This document shows, piece by piece, positions 7,320 through 15,756 of a stretch of 33,363 bases of DNA. Position numbers and translations under genes: made by a program. How positions within the stretch are numbered: position 1 is the first letter of the stretch; every line of letters begins with the position of its first letter. This stretch comes from an uncultured Atopobiaceae bacterium. GTDB taxonomy: Bacteria > Actinomycetota > Coriobacteriia > Coriobacteriales > Atopobiaceae. Below the pieces are notes generated by a model. It did no database searches and was not told the DNA's origin. It was given only the letters and a program-made list of their open reading frames with translations. The DNA lies in the NCBI GenBank assembly GCA_900770865.1, contig CAAGLU010000058.1:1-33363 (forward strand), given 5' to 3'.

Positions 7320-7407
7320 GAACTCGTCTTCCTCGCGCCACCAAAGGATGTCGGTCACCTTCTCAAATTTGCGGCAGAACGTCACGATGCCGGTACTGGT
7401 CGCAACC
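7320..7407 (-). pseudogene. Decayed tetR fragment
   Basis: The minus strand encodes TFCRKFEKVTDILWWREEDEF, closely like TFYRNFDEVTDILWWRVNDEF in the intact TetR at 7678-8250. By eye about 58 of the first 72 bases match the corresponding stretch near 8047-8118 without gaps. Only the end of the DNA-binding domain and the start of the next helix remain, with no start and no continuation. It is probably a relic of a tandem duplication or of a previous TetR gene. Confidence 0.7.
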
Positions 7408-7504
7408 GCACTCTTCCAGCACCGGAACGCAAGGCGCTAATCGCTCAACGGCGCGCAAAAGACGGGCCTCCGGCGAGCCAAGGCTGGAATCAGCGAAGGC
7501 TTTT

Positions 7505-7647
7505 GGCACGAATTGACGGTTAGGCTACGGTTATTCGAGGTACCCCTAAGTAGCAAACGATTTGAAATCTAATAAACTGCAGGTCAGAGAATTGGCACAG
7601 GAGCTGTGTCACATAAGGTGTTGAACGAAAACTGCTGCCAACCGGAA
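7505..7647 (+). repeat. Family 1 element (copy 3)
   Basis: A 143-bp element with GGCACGAATTGACGGTTAGG at the left and CTGCTGCCAACCGGAA at the right, and the core CTGCAGGTCAGAGAATTG. It is in the same orientation as the copy at 4139 and the closest to it in sequence. It lies just beyond the stop of the intact tetR gene. Confidence 0.85.
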
Positions 7648-7677
7648 CGACCGCCATGCTCAAGCCACTTATCGCCC

Positions 7678-8250
7678 TCACGCAAGCACACCTGTCCGAA
7701 CGAGCTGCTCGTGCTGTTCGGTCACGATGCGCGCCACCTCCTCCGGCGACTCCCTCTTGCCGTTCTGCAGCCACGTCTTGAAGATCGCCACGAAGAACCC
7801 CGCGCGCGTCGCGACGAAATAGTCGGGGTGGTCGGTCGCCACGTCCTTGCCCAGCTTCCGCATGTAGTCCACCACCACGCCGGCGTTCCCCACGAAGCAG
7901 TCGTAGATGACGTCGAGGCGGTTGGCCTCCATGAGCACCTCGAGGTCCCGGCTGTGCCGCATCCAGTAGCGCAGCAGGTAGGTGAGAAGCTCGTCCGGCT
8001 CGTCGAACGTGGCGTGCGAGTCCACGAAGGCATTCAGCACCCGGGCGAACTCGTCGTTCACGCGCCACCACAGGATGTCGGTCACCTCGTCGAAATTGCG
8101 GTAGAACGTCGCGCGCCCCACGGTCGAGGCGAGAGACACGTCCGTGACGGTCACGTCCGAGAGCTTCTTCTCCTCGAGCACCTTCATGAGCCCCGCGTAC
8201 ATGAGCTGCGCAGAGCGCTGCGCCCTCACATCGTCCTTGATGTGAAACAC
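7678..8250 (-). CDS. TetR/AcrR-family transcriptional regulator
   Basis: The 190-residue protein has a TetR DNA-binding domain at about residues 10-60 (VTVTDVSLASTVGRATFYRN is the recognition region). The rest is a helical ligand/dimer domain without a recognised inducer pocket. It is transcribed divergently from the HXXEE membrane protein gene, with a dyad in the shared 131-bp gap, so it probably represses that gene and itself. The ATG at 8250 has no strong ribosome site, but the length fits the family. Confidence 0.88.
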   Translation of the reverse strand: MFHIKDDVRAQRSAQLMYAGLMKVLEEKKLSDVTVTDVSLASTVGRATFYRNFDEVTDILWWRVNDEFARVLNAFVDSHATFDEPDELLTYLLRYWMRHSRDLEVLMEANRLDVIYDCFVGNAGVVVDYMRKLGKDVATDHPDYFVATRAGFFVAIFKTWLQNGKRESPEEVARIVTEQHEQLVRTGVLA

Positions 8251-8282
8251 TTTGGCCTCTTCCGTTCTACTTGCTGTGAGTC

Positions 8283-8313
8283 ATCTGTATCGTATCACTA
8301 TCGTGGTACAGAT
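8283..8313. promoter_or_regulatory. Candidate TetR operator
   Basis: ATCTGTA at 8283-8289 and TACAGAT at 8307-8313 form a perfect 7-bp inverted repeat with a 17-bp spacer, inside the divergent tetR/HXXEE promoter region. A second set of related steps, GTACGGTACAAGTGTATC, follows at about 8319-8336. Binding by the adjacent TetR is inferred. Confidence 0.55.
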
Positions 8314-8381
8314 GTCTCGTACGGTACAAGTGTATCGCACAGGACACGAGGCAACCAGACCTCAGACAGAGGAGAAGCACC

Positions 8382-9065
8382 ATGGACATCAAGCAGCTGG
8401 GCTTGCGCCAGCGGGCCACCAAGACGTGGCTCTCGCTGTGGCTCTACGCGATGGTGCTCGTGGCGGGCGTCCTCATCGGACTGACCGCCGCCAATTGGAC
8501 CACATGGGACGTGCAGACAAAGCTGGTCGCGCTCTCCACCGCGATGCTCTCGTTCCACGTGATGGAGGAGTGGCGCTTTCCCGGCGGCTTCCACTACATG
8601 TACAACGTGATGGACGGCTCGACGACACCCAACCGCTATCCCATGAACCAGCTCTCGGACATGTGGACCAACACCATTGGCACCATCGTCGGCTGCCTCA
8701 TGCTGGCAATCGGCGTCAACCCGATGTTCGCCCTGATGCAGTGCCTCCAGGGTGTGGGCGAGCTCTTCGCCCACACTGCGGCCGGATTCTGGGCGCTCAA
8801 ACGCTACCGCCCGCAGGGCAAGCGCACGATCTACAACCCGGGGCTTGCCACGTCGTGGCTGGGGTACTTCCCTCTCTGCTGCGCGTTCGTCTGGTCGTTT
8901 GCGACCTACGCTGCGCCCACGCTGTGGGAGGTCGTGGGCGCCGTTGCGCTGGGCGGGGCGCTCATGGCGATATCCCTGCTGCTCATGGAGCGCATCTGCA
9001 AGAGCAGGGAGACCCCCTACGCCTACGACTGGGGTGACGGCTACTTCGAGAAGTTCACGGACTGA
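8382..9065 (+). CDS. HXXEE-domain integral membrane protein
   Basis: The 227-residue protein has several hydrophobic segments (for example LYAMVLVAGVLIGLTAA and VVGAVALGGALMAISLLLM) and carries the motif SFHVMEEWRFPGGF, an H-x-x-E-E that names the HXXEE family. A further conserved GELFAH and YNPGLATSWLGYFP fit that family. The function is unknown; metal binding or membrane enzyme activity is possible from the H/E pattern. The start is ATG with AGAGGAGAA upstream. It is divergent from and probably controlled by the TetR gene; the pair sits between inverted family 1 repeats at 7505 and 9115. Confidence 0.85.
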   Translation: MDIKQLGLRQRATKTWLSLWLYAMVLVAGVLIGLTAANWTTWDVQTKLVALSTAMLSFHVMEEWRFPGGFHYMYNVMDGSTTPNRYPMNQLSDMWTNTIGTIVGCLMLAIGVNPMFALMQCLQGVGELFAHTAAGFWALKRYRPQGKRTIYNPGLATSWLGYFPLCCAFVWSFATYAAPTLWEVVGAVALGGALMAISLLLMERICKSRETPYAYDWGDGYFEKFTD

Positions 9066-9072
9066 CGCGTGC

Positions 9073-9090
9073 GGGCCCCGTAAGGGGCCC
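9073..9090 (+). terminator. Possible terminator stem after the HXXEE gene
   Basis: GGGCCCC and GGGGCCC pair over 7 bp around a four-base loop, eight bases after the stop codon. No T-run follows, so termination efficiency is doubtful. Confidence 0.45.
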
Positions 9091-9114
9091 AACTTAGACA
9101 CCGGCCCTCCCCCA

Positions 9115-9258
9115 CTTCCGGTTGGCAGCAGTTTTGGTTGCGTCCCTTATGTGCCATGGTCGCGGCAGCAATTTGCTGACCTGCGGTTAATCAAACGTCG
9201 AACCGCCCGATACTCGGGAGTATCCCGAAAAACAGTATCCCAACCGTCAATTCGTGCC
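9115..9258 (-). repeat. Family 1 element (copy 4)
   Basis: A 144-bp element from CTTCCGGTTGGCAGCAGTTT to CCAACCGTCAATTCGTGCC. Internal palindromes include GATACTCGGGAGTATC and CAGCAATTTGCTG. It is in the same orientation as the copies at 3279 and 20678. The remaining gap to 9559 shows nothing I can identify. Confidence 0.85.
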
Positions 9259-9559
9259 ATCGGGCACGGCAGCGAAGGCCCCCGGCGCCCTCCCGAGCAA
9301 CGCGGCACCCCCTCAGCACTCGAATCCCCCATTGGCTGCGGCTTCGGTCCAGTTCCCAAACTCTATCGCCAGGTGCCTCTTGTGGCCCTCGACGATTCTC
9401 CCGGGCAAGCAGCGGAGACTCTAATCTCAAAACTCACCTCATGGCACCGTCGTCGTGACCGCAAAGGCGCCGAGAATTGAGTGGGGCCAGCCAAGGTGTT
9501 AGCTCGCGCAGTCATCGTAGCCCACGTTCAGTCAGTCGTCGACGCCCTCGCAGAGACGC

Positions 9560-9988
9560 CTACTCCGCTTGGCCACCGTGAATCACATTGGGTATGTCGG
9601 AGAGAATGAGCTCGCTCATCTTCTCGACTTCCTCGGGCACGCCGTCGAGCCAGTCACCAGGAAACCCCCTGGTCTGCGACCAAATCTGACGGAACGCCTC
9701 GTCGTCAGCAAGTGCGTTTGCGATGTGCACGATCTGGTCCTGGTCGTAGTTCGACACGATGGCGTCGAGCCCGGCATCGGGGATGAAGCGCTCGAAGAGC
9801 GGAAGCGCGGCGTCATGCTCCTCCATCGTGAGTGGAGACTCCCCACAGTAGACGGCACTTGCAGGATAAACCTCTACGAGATAGCCGGCATCAATGAGCT
9901 GATGCTCGATGACGGATGACACCACTGGCGGAACGGCGGCGATGAAGTACTGGTCCTGGGGCTTTTCGATAGTCGTGATGTCAAGCAT
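9560..9988 (-). CDS. Uncharacterised 142-residue protein
   Basis: I do not recognise this family. The start at 9988 is chosen because the minus strand has AGGAGGAG six bases upstream; a longer frame to 10072 exists but has no such site. The product is acidic and soluble, begins MLDITTIEKPQDQYFIAAVP, and contains ESPLTMEEHDAALPLFERF and a late DWLDGVPEEVEKMSELILSD. No signal peptide or membrane segment is visible. It is a single gene between a family 1 repeat and the pair of 150-bp palindromes. Confidence 0.7.
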   Translation of the reverse strand: MLDITTIEKPQDQYFIAAVPPVVSSVIEHQLIDAGYLVEVYPASAVYCGESPLTMEEHDAALPLFERFIPDAGLDAIVSNYDQDQIVHIANALADDEAFRQIWSQTRGFPGDWLDGVPEEVEKMSELILSDIPNVIHGGQAE

Positions 9989-10238
9989 GGTGCTCCTCCT
10001 ATCCTCGCATGCCTTGATTCTAGCCTGAGATGGCATGCGTCCCGATAGCGTTTCCGCCGACTTTGGCAGCAAAGAGTTCCGTGCTAGTCGTCACAGCGAG
10101 GGGAGGCCAGGGGCACGCGCCCCTGGCCACCCCTTTCATGCCGAGCGGGCTGGTTTTCTAGCAGCAACCGACGGTGCCTTCCAGTCCCCTATCGCTCCTC
10201 CTTGCGACGGAGCTTGGGGCAAAGCACCGCTAGGCTCT

Positions 10239-10389
10239 GCCCAAAATTCGAACTTGACGGTACGATTTTGGCGAATCCGCGAGTACGAAAACGCTAACTT
10301 TTTGCGGAACCGCAGGTAGTTAATTGACACCTGTGAGGTGATACTAAGCGGTACCCCCGAAAAACTACCGTCAAGTTCGTTTTTTGGGC
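10239..10389 (+). repeat. Family 1 long palindrome (copy 6)
   Basis: A 151-bp near-palindrome. The left arm reads GCCCAAAATTCGAACTTGAC then GGTACGATTTTGG; the right arm complement reads GCCCAAAAAACGAACTTGAC then GGTAGTTTTTCGG. The centre holds CGCGAGTACGAA, TTTTTGCGGAACCGCAGGT and GGTACCCCC. These inner blocks are shared with the 140-bp copies elsewhere, although the arms differ. Confidence 0.88.
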
Positions 10390-10446
10390 GACGGCCCGCC
10401 GGAGACAATCGAAAAGTGGGCTTGACTATGTAGCCCGCCAACTCGT

Positions 10447-10600
10447 CTGCCCAGAAATCGACATTGACGGCCCATTTTCGGCGATTTCGCGAGTACGAAG
10501 ACTCTAACTTTTTGCGGAACCGCAGGCAGTTAAATGGCACCTGCCAGGTGATACTAAGTGGTACCCCCCAATTTGGGCCGTCAATGTCGATTTTGGGCAG
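10447..10600 (+). repeat. Family 1 long palindrome (copy 7)
   Basis: A 154-bp near-palindrome in the same orientation as the copy at 10239, which lies 57 bp upstream. The left arm reads CTGCCCAGAAATCGACATTG then ACGGCCCATTTTCGG; the right arm complement reads CTGCCCAAAATCGACATTGA then CGGCCCAAATTGG. The arm bases that differ from copy 6 differ on both sides, keeping pairing. The centre is nearly identical to copy 6 and includes the hairpins TGCGGAACCGCA and CACCTGCCAGGTG. Confidence 0.88.
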
Positions 10601-10697
10601 AGGGTTCCGCGAGGACGGCCAAAGACGCGCTCCGGCTTGCCACGCGCTGGAAAGCTCTCAGATTTCGCACTATTTAGCTTCGCGCAAGGCCATGCAC

Positions 10698-10773
10698 GGC
10701 CCTGGAGGCAATCCAGGGGGCGTCGGCCTCGCGCTCTGCCTGGCAGCCAGCCATACCTCGGCCCTGGAGGCAA
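10698..10773 (+). repeat. Short direct repeat with hairpin upstream of the pPIWI-RE operon
   Basis: GGCCCTGGAGGCAA occurs at 10698-10711 and 10760-10773. The first copy forms a hairpin with CCCTGGA and TCCAGGG (10700-10718). It ends about 70 bp before the nuclease gene start. A possible -10 box TATAAG is at 10802-10807, without a clear -35. The function is unknown. Confidence 0.5.
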
Positions 10774-10844
10774 GCCCCTAATTAATGTCGCGCCCAGGTG
10801 ATATAAGGCGAGCAGAGTCTCACTTGTACCGGAAGGGGCGCCTC

Positions 10845-12083
10845 ATGGACTCGGACGGCAGTTCGTTGAAGGCATTTGGCATCGCCAATGTCAAAGAGGA
10901 GCTATGGCTCATCTGTCACGCCTCGGTTCGCGCGGCGTTCTCCCTCACGCGCCCCCGCAGCGAGTCGCGCGTCAAGCCGAGGTCGGTCGACTGCTACCTC
11001 GCACACGCAAGGTACCTGCGGCTGCTGCTCGCCCTTGGGGCCGAGGCCCCCAGCGACGCCCTAGGGACGGACGCGTTCGTAAGACACTACCTTACCAGGC
11101 CTTTTGTGGAATGGTTCCCCAACCAGGCTGCTGTGACCGAGCTCGCTCGCTCCATCTCCACCGAGACGGCATTCCCGCTGCTCTACGTCGACCGACAGGA
11201 CCGCATCCATCCGTATGACCCAGAGGCTCTCGATGACCTAAACGAAAGGCAATGCAACCTCGAGGAGCTCCAGGAAGACGAGGTCTTCCATGAAATGTTC
11301 GGCCTCAGCCAGGAAGGCTACGTTGCCTTCAGGCTCTTCGAGATAGAGAACCCTCTCCTTCACGAGAACCCAGAGAAGGAGTTTCGTAGCTTCGTCTTCA
11401 AGCACCTAATGGACCACCTGGACAATCCCGCGAAGGTGATTTCGGAAGTCATCTCGGTCGAGCTTCCCAATCACGCGTATGAGGAGATCCCGGACAACCA
11501 CGACTTTGTCATTTGCCCCACCTGCGGCTGGACCTACGACCCCAACCGCGTCGAGGGTCCCGGCAGACCATGCGCCTGCGTCACCAGCTGGTCCACAAGG
11601 CCAAATCTAGCCGATGCCAAGCCAGTAGAGGCATCCGGGTTGCGCTTCAGGCTCCGGTGGGGGCCCATGCAGTGGCACTGCCTGCCCGGCAAGCTCGAGG
11701 TCAGGCTCGCGAAAGAGGCCACCGACCTTGGGTTTGACTGTGAGCTCTGGCCCAATCATGACTTCTGCGACCTGAAGGTCGACCTTGGGTCAGAGGTTCT
11801 GTACGTCGACGTGAAGGTCTATTCGGACATCGGAAGCCTGAGCAGCCGCATTGCCACGGAGGTGCGCTCAAAGCTCGAGGGGACTCCCCTGCCACCTGGC
11901 AGCAGGTTCGTATTCGTCGTCCCGTCCAGCCGCTACGACAACCCCGCAGAGGCAGTTACGCTCCTCCGCGCCGTCGCTGGTAACGCGGCGGGGGTCCTCA
12001 CTGACATCGATTTCATGAGTCGCCTGCGCAAGACCGCAGTCGCACGCAACAACGCAAGCGGCGGTGACCCGAATGCCAAGTAG
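10845..12083 (+). CDS. pPIWI-RE system restriction-endonuclease-like protein
   Basis: The 412-residue protein ends in a PD-(D/E)XK nuclease fold. PGKLEVRLAKEATDLGF (E285), ELWPNHDFCDLKVD (D309) and VLYVDVKVYSD (D322, K324) give the acidic-acidic-lysine site in the order of the REase that accompanies PIWI-RE proteins. That family has WP-x-D...DL followed by DVK. Before it lies a zinc-finger-like set C224-x2-C227...C243-x-C245. The N-terminal 200 residues are helical and unrecognised. I prefer the ATG at 10845 (GGAAGGGG upstream, after a possible -10) to the in-frame ATG at 10785. It is the first of three genes and overlaps the helicase by 11 bases. It would cut DNA in a guided or helicase-exposed complex; this is inference. 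Confidence 0.82.
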   Translation: MDSDGSSLKAFGIANVKEELWLICHASVRAAFSLTRPRSESRVKPRSVDCYLAHARYLRLLLALGAEAPSDALGTDAFVRHYLTRPFVEWFPNQAAVTELARSISTETAFPLLYVDRQDRIHPYDPEALDDLNERQCNLEELQEDEVFHEMFGLSQEGYVAFRLFEIENPLLHENPEKEFRSFVFKHLMDHLDNPAKVISEVISVELPNHAYEEIPDNHDFVICPTCGWTYDPNRVEGPGRPCACVTSWSTRPNLADAKPVEASGLRFRLRWGPMQWHCLPGKLEVRLAKEATDLGFDCELWPNHDFCDLKVDLGSEVLYVDVKVYSDIGSLSSRIATEVRSKLEGTPLPPGSRFVFVVPSSRYDNPAEAVTLLRAVAGNAAGVLTDIDFMSRLRKTAVARNNASGGDPNAK

Positions 12084-15000
12084 CGTCATCGAGGACTTCG
12101 ACTACAGGGGGTTGTCAGCCCGCATCTATGGCCAGGTCAACGCAGGTCGCCACACCAAGGCGCTGCTCTCCGTTGACGTAATCACGGCCGTATACCTCAA
12201 GTACCACCATCACCTCGCGGATGCCGACCTTCGTCGTGCGCGCGAGGCAGAGCCCTCCGAGGAAGGCCTTGGTGAGGGCTTTGACGTCACCCACGCCGCG
12301 GACATGGTCACCTCCTGCCACCAGAACATCCTCATGGGGCCAAATGGGACCCTGCTCCAGGGGCTTTCCTCATCCGCACGGCGGCAGCTCGCAATCTGGA
12401 ATCCAAGCAACTATCTTCGGACCATCGCGGAGATATCTTGTGCCGAGCTGGAGCTCCCCCACAACTTTGTCCCCTTCACGTACAGGAAGGTGCGAGAGGG
12501 CAGTCCATCCGGACCCCGTGACACCTACCGCGCATACCCAAACCCCACGGTTTTCCAGGGCGAGACGGATGTCCTTGACGCTCTCTGCGGCTACCTCCTC
12601 GACCCGCCCATGCCGCAGGTGAAGGGGGTCTCGTACGGTGACAGCGGCATCCCCCAAGCATCCGAGCCCGTTGCCAAGCGCTATCGCTTCGCTCCCCTTG
12701 TCGACCGCAACTACATGAAAGGCCAGCCCAAAGTTCGAGCGTTCCTCAATACCCACGGTAACGACCCGGCTCCCCAAGGGACAGTCGTCACCGTTGGCCT
12801 ACCAACAACGCCACCCTCGGAGGTCTCGCCACGCATCCCCTGTCACTGCGAGCCACGAGAGCCCATCGAGGTCTCCCTTGATGGGCTCTCAAAGGTTGCC
12901 GCACGCATCGATGCCGTTAGGGTAAGTCGTGGTCAGGTGCCCTACATGGAGCGCGTCATCCGTGGACAGGCGCTGCGCAAGCCGGGAGGGCCACAGGCCG
13001 ACAGGCTCCTCATCTATGGGGTCTCCAACGTCGTCGGAGAGGTCGGGTCCGGCAAGTCAGTCCTCGCGCAGGTCCTCGCGGTATGGTGCGTGCTCACGGG
13101 ACACCGCATGACCTACGTCACGCTCAAGGCAGCCGACGCGGTGAGGTGGGCAGAGACGGTCGAGTCCTACTGCGAGGCCCTCGCTAACGTTCCAGACCCC
13201 CTGTTGCACCCCGCGTGCGCCCCCATCGTAGGGCGCACGTCGAGGAGGGGCTACGTCGACGCCATCTGCGCCTCGAGGGAGACGTCCCTGGCAACCGACT
13301 ACGAGGACTTCCACCTCCAGACGCCCTGCCTTCTCGACGCATTCGTCTCCCAGGAGGGCACGCCCGCGACAGTCACCCTCAGGCCGCCATGCCTGAACGT
13401 CGCACGCATAGACAACGATGAGGAACCGGAGCATTCCCGCTCGGTTGCCTGCCCACTCATTGGCCGTTGTCCCACCGCCAAGGCGATGGTCGCCCAGATG
13501 GAAGCCCCCGTTAGGTGTACGACCATCGAGGCCCTGGGCCAGACGAGGCTTCTGGGCACGGCTGTCCTTGACCTCACCCTTGCCGCAGACGACCTCGTGA
13601 TCTACGACGAGTGCGATGCGCAGCTCAGCCGCGCCACAAGCCTCGCCACTGCCACTCTGGACCTCGACGACGTGAAGTCGGCGTCCGGCAAACTGCTGGA
13701 GGAGCTTGCGACGAAGTCCTACGCAAGCCTCTCGGCCGACCGCGACGCCATGCGCGTCCAGGAGACCCTCGCCGGCCTCACGCGCCACGCCACTGCCATC
13801 TGCTCCAAGCTCGACAGCTCGCGATTCATCAAGCCCCTGCTCCGCTCCACAACACGAGAGCTCGGAGGGAACTCGGATGAGCCAACGACATGGGACCCCT
13901 TGGCACACACGCCCCCACCCGACGCCCGCTTCAGATTCATCCCCCTCACGCTCATCGAGAAGATACGCCTGGTCAACGTGCGCTCCCACAAGACCGATGA
14001 AGTCGTACGCCTCATGCCCGACGAGGTGTGCAACTGCCTGTGGGACCTTGCCCACAGAGTCGGGAGCCCCGGAGGGGAGCTCGCGTTCTGCCTCCAGGCA
14101 GCAGGCGACACCAACTCCTCCCAGGACTTCTACGAGACTCTGGAGGACTGGCTCGCAACCGTCGAGGTCGAGCCGCCCACGACGAACAGCCTGGTCGACA
14201 ACGCCCTCGCCTGTGCGCGTGACGTTGTGGGGTGGTACGACTGCACGCTCGACCTCATCGAGTTCACCCTCCTGGCGATTGCCCTCACGAATGACGTCGC
14301 CCTCCTCGAGCGCTACTACGAGCTGTTCGACACCAGCGTCAAGCAGGCCATCGGTGACTTTGGCCCCTCTAGGACCTCACTTGCCCGGTACCTTCCCGCG
14401 CCTGCCACGGGAGCGCAGTACACCTTCGACTTTGCGCCCATCGCTGGCGGAGGCGACCGCCACCTCTCCCTTCACAAGGAGAAGTTCCTTGGCCCCGCAC
14501 TCGTCGACAACCTCCACGCCTGCGTCATGGAGTTTGACCCCTCAGGCCTCGCAGCGGACCCCGCCGGCCCAAACGTCCTTCTGCTCTCCGGCACGTCGTA
14601 CATCCCCTTCTCGCTCACGAACGCCATATGCCGGCCCGTCGACTACGTCCTCTCCCTCGCGGACGAGGACAGGACGGCATACCTGAGGAGCACCCGCTTT
14701 GTGGCCGACCCACTCGCCAGCGAGGACTCGCGCGTGTCCGGATCCAAGCGACGCCAGCCTGATGGCACGGATCCGCACCGCGAAGCGGTCCGTGCCGTCG
14801 CGAGGAACGTGCTCAGAACCCTCCGGAGGCAGGCCTCACAGGGTGGCCCTCCACGGCGCAAGTCTCTCGCCTGTCTCGGGAGCTATGACGACTGCAAGAC
14901 GTTCGCCATGGAGCTTGCCCATCTCGCCATTGCGGAGAAAACGCCCCTACGCGTTGACTACCTGGTCCGCGCAGGCGATTGCCCGGATGGGGAGCGGGAC

Positions 15001-15753
15001 GAGTCAAACCCGTATGAAGCATCTCCTCGCAGCCCGCAGTCGATTGAGGAGTTCGGAAGCGATGACGTCAACGTCCTCGTCGCCCCCTATGCGTCGATTG
15101 CCCGCGGCTACAACATCGTTGACTCAGATGGTCATGCCGCCGTCTCTAACCTCTTCCTCTGCGCTCGCCCGCTTCCCGTCCCCGACGACCTCGATGAGCT
15201 CTCCGCTCGCCTGTCAGGCTTCGCCGAGCTCGTGGCGTCGGAGCAGCCAGACGGTGAAGACGGTGATGCCTTTGACGCGGAGGAGGAGTTCAGGAAGCGG
15301 ATGGATGCGGCACGGCGGGCCTTCTCGTCCTCTGCGGGAGGATATGCCAGGATGCGCCAGGTTGCCATGCGCGAGATGAAATCTCTTATGAGCCTGGAAC
15401 AGTCCCGTCCAGCCTCGGGCGACCACCTTCACGCGCGTCGCTTCCTCGATGTGGTAGCCGGTCTCGTAGCCATCATCACCCAGGTATGGGGCAGGTCTGC
15501 TCGGTTCGCCCAAACCACCGAGCCCCACCCATCGCCAATCGTCTTCTTTGAGGACTACGCCTTCATCGACCCGAGCGGAACTCCTGGTGGACCCTATATG
15601 AGCACTCTCGACGACATCGACCTGTACCTCTGTCACGTCGTCCGCGACGATGCAACTGGGGTCGGACGCGCCCTCTACGGAGACATCTACTACGCATGGC
15701 AGAAATCGATTGGCGAGGGGCTCATCCAGCTCACTCGCACTGCAAAGGAGTAG
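12073..15753 (+). CDS. pPIWI-RE system DinG/XPD-like superfamily 2 helicase
   Basis: A 1226-residue protein. About 300 N-terminal residues have no motif I recognise and would correspond to the family-specific N-terminal module. Helicase motifs follow: Walker A GEVGSGKS (K328), Walker B VIYDECDAQ (D512-E513), motif III-like LLLSGTSYIP (about 837-846), and a motif V/VI-like end VNVLVAPYASIARGYNIVDS then LFLCARPLP (R1032). Cysteines 440, 460, 466 and 482 lie between Walker A and B, where DinG/XPD helicases hold a 4Fe-4S cluster; cluster binding is inferred. I chose ATG 12073; an in-frame GTG at 12064 is possible. It overlaps the nuclease gene by 11 bases and ends 3 bases before the PIWI-RE gene. 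Confidence 0.82.
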   Translation: MPSSVIEDFDYRGLSARIYGQVNAGRHTKALLSVDVITAVYLKYHHHLADADLRRAREAEPSEEGLGEGFDVTHAADMVTSCHQNILMGPNGTLLQGLSSSARRQLAIWNPSNYLRTIAEISCAELELPHNFVPFTYRKVREGSPSGPRDTYRAYPNPTVFQGETDVLDALCGYLLDPPMPQVKGVSYGDSGIPQASEPVAKRYRFAPLVDRNYMKGQPKVRAFLNTHGNDPAPQGTVVTVGLPTTPPSEVSPRIPCHCEPREPIEVSLDGLSKVAARIDAVRVSRGQVPYMERVIRGQALRKPGGPQADRLLIYGVSNVVGEVGSGKSVLAQVLAVWCVLTGHRMTYVTLKAADAVRWAETVESYCEALANVPDPLLHPACAPIVGRTSRRGYVDAICASRETSLATDYEDFHLQTPCLLDAFVSQEGTPATVTLRPPCLNVARIDNDEEPEHSRSVACPLIGRCPTAKAMVAQMEAPVRCTTIEALGQTRLLGTAVLDLTLAADDLVIYDECDAQLSRATSLATATLDLDDVKSASGKLLEELATKSYASLSADRDAMRVQETLAGLTRHATAICSKLDSSRFIKPLLRSTTRELGGNSDEPTTWDPLAHTPPPDARFRFIPLTLIEKIRLVNVRSHKTDEVVRLMPDEVCNCLWDLAHRVGSPGGELAFCLQAAGDTNSSQDFYETLEDWLATVEVEPPTTNSLVDNALACARDVVGWYDCTLDLIEFTLLAIALTNDVALLERYYELFDTSVKQAIGDFGPSRTSLARYLPAPATGAQYTFDFAPIAGGGDRHLSLHKEKFLGPALVDNLHACVMEFDPSGLAADPAGPNVLLLSGTSYIPFSLTNAICRPVDYVLSLADEDRTAYLRSTRFVADPLASEDSRVSGSKRRQPDGTDPHREAVRAVARNVLRTLRRQASQGGPPRRKSLACLGSYDDCKTFAMELAHLAIAEKTPLRVDYLVRAGDCPDGERDESNPYEASPRSPQSIEEFGSDDVNVLVAPYASIARGYNIVDSDGHAAVSNLFLCARPLPVPDDLDELSARLSGFAELVASEQPDGEDGDAFDAEEEFRKRMDAARRAFSSSAGGYARMRQVAMREMKSLMSLEQSRPASGDHLHARRFLDVVAGLVAIITQVWGRSARFAQTTEPHPSPIVFFEDYAFIDPSGTPGGPYMSTLDDIDLYLCHVVRDDATGVGRALYGDIYYAWQKSIGEGLIQLTRTAKE

Positions 15754-15756
15754 GGA

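Noticed and set aside
10035..10540. Open frames on both strands across the two long palindromes
   Set aside because: They mirror each other because the DNA is palindromic, and they share residues only because the repeats are alike.
10785..10844. Earlier in-frame ATG for the nuclease gene at 10785
   Set aside because: A possible -10 box lies downstream of it and the ATG at 10845 has the better ribosome site, so the longer start is less likely.
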